From assembly GCF_020700235.1 (NCBI RefSeq), contig NZ_CP085302.1, positions 62,001-126,000 of the forward strand: a DNA stretch of 64,000 bases, read 5' to 3'. A program made the translations under genes and the position numbers. This stretch comes from Haladaptatus pallidirubidus. Its GTDB lineage: Archaea > Halobacteriota > Halobacteria > Halobacteriales > Haladaptataceae. This document shows positions 63,261 through 64,000 of the stretch, piece after piece; the first letter of the stretch is position 1, and every line of letters starts with the position of its first letter. The notes under the pieces were generated by a model, which saw only the letters and a list, made by a program, of their open reading frames with translations, was not told where the DNA came from and ran no database searches.

Positions 63261-64000
63261 TCAAATGGAATAGGAACCATCATCAAGCTTCTGCTCAATG
63301 TTTTGGACTGTCTGATCGAGTTGTGAAGCAAACTCATTGATGGAATCATTGTTTATTCGATATTTAGGACTATCTAAACTAACCGCTCCACAAACGCGAC
63401 CATCGGTATGCATGACTGGCTTTGCAACAGAAAAAAGGCCAGTAACAACTTCTTCATCGTTAATAGCATATCCTCGCTCTTGTGTCTCTTCAAGTTCCAT
63501 ATAAAGTTCATCAAGGGTTGAGATCGAGTACTCAGTTTCAGAAGGAAGTCCCCACCGGTCTATTACTTTCTCTACCTTTGATTTCGAAAACTCGGCGAGA
63601 ATGGCCTTTCCAGACGCAGTGTTATGCATATAAAAAGTACGTCGATCACTAAGAAACGACGATTGAGTATTATAGAGTTCACTATAGAGTGAAAGTACTC
63701 GTCCGTGTTCCTCAACACTAAAATCAGCTATCTGATCAACTCGCTTATTAAGAGCATTAACCTCTTGCTCAGCAATTTCATAAATATCTTTACGAGAGAT
63801 TACATACTCACCCAACTCAAAGAATTTTAGCCCCAAATGGTAGAATTCCCCTTCTTTAACGACATATCGATTGTTTCTAAGTGTGGTCAAATGGGCATGA
63901 ACCGTACTTTTTGAGAGATCAAGTTCCTCAGTTAAGGTCCTCAATCGAATTCCATTATGAGCACGGATCTTCTCTACGATTGCTAAGGAAGTTTCGGTAG
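63261..64000 (-). CDS. IclR-family transcriptional regulator (5' cut by window)
   Basis: Winged-helix N-terminus (RTLTEELDLSKSTVHAHLTT) followed by the IclR effector domain: LGLKFFELGEYVISR, FYMHNTASGKAILAEFS, YSISTLDELYMELEETQERGYAINDEE and GAVSLDSPKYRI. The frame is open to the last base, so the first few residues (perhaps 10-20) are missing. IclR proteins often govern aromatic or carboxylate breakdown, so control of catabolic genes on this replicon is possible. Confidence 0.88.
   Translation of the reverse strand, partial: TETSLAIVEKIRAHNGIRLRTLTEELDLSKSTVHAHLTTLRNNRYVVKEGEFYHLGLKFFELGEYVISRKDIYEIAEQEVNALNKRVDQIADFSVEEHGRVLSLYSELYNTQSSFLSDRRTFYMHNTASGKAILAEFSKSKVEKVIDRWGLPSETEYSISTLDELYMELEETQERGYAINDEEVVTGLFSVAKPVMHTDGRVCGAVSLDSPKYRINNDSINEFASQLDQTVQNIEQKLDDGSYSI

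Overview
The window reads as DNA from a haloarchaeon (class Halobacteria). Signs visible in the sequence are acidic, Asp/Glu-rich proteins, Tat-type signal peptides (RRxFL) on secreted proteins, haloarchaea-specific regulator families (bacterioopsin-activator HTH), SWIM and CPxCG zinc-finger proteins, and TATA boxes 26-32 nt before start codons, as expected for leaderless transcripts. GC is moderate with AT-rich gaps. The many broken genes, toxin-antitoxin pairs and repeated gene fragments suggest an accessory replicon or a decaying genomic island rather than conserved core chromosome.

Layout. (1) 1-10.8 kb: the end of a TctA permease; a metal-type M24 peptidase; a tight three-gene operon on the minus strand (two creatinase-like M24 proteins and an amidohydrolase); and, divergent from it, a PotD/A/B/C-like ABC importer. 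Together these look like uptake plus C-N bond hydrolysis of a small nitrogen compound. (2) 10.8-15.7 kb: an iterated 8-bp motif, remnants of a SWIM/SprT gene pair, a wHTH/PIN toxin pair, a frameshifted aRF1 paralogue, a tRNA-Thr, a GNAT and an orphan SerRS arm fragment. (3) 16.4-39.8 kb: a catabolic island. It holds two UbiD decarboxylases, two MBL hydrolases, a thiolase with an HMGS-like/DUF35 fusion, an acyl-CoA dehydrogenase, a complete Paa-type epoxidase operon (paaA, paaD-DUF59, paaB, paaC, separate PaaD zinc ribbon; no PaaE), a 2Fe-2S ferredoxin, an aryl-CoA ligase, thioesterase, 3-hydroxyacyl-CoA dehydrogenase, enoyl-CoA hydratases and a PaaY-like protein. This fits aerobic CoA-dependent aromatic acid breakdown (ligation, ring epoxidation, beta-oxidation). 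Several members (ALDH, amidohydrolase, one hydratase) are broken. (4) 39.8-49.7 kb: an AT-rich block, a long hairpin, and a cluster of Tat-exported hydrolases (nuclease/phosphatase-like, VWA protein, subtilase, carboxypeptidase), then a methyltransferase and an aldo/keto reductase. (5) 50-59.6 kb: a microprotein, a copper-oxidase locus with its HTH regulator, a decayed second tRNA-Thr, a truncated restriction-like protein and a 1019-aa PAS/GAF regulator. (6) 59.6-64 kb: fragments of the SWIM/SprT pair with a VapBC-type and a MazF-type toxin module lying between them, ending in an IclR regulator cut by the window edge.

The most unusual features are the creatinase-like pair tied to an importer, the Paa epoxidase with split PaaD and no PaaE, the seven-fold scattering of SWIM/SprT fragments around toxin modules, three copies of a 19-bp palindrome (two just after tRNA-Thr copies), and several ordered repeats in non-coding DNA.
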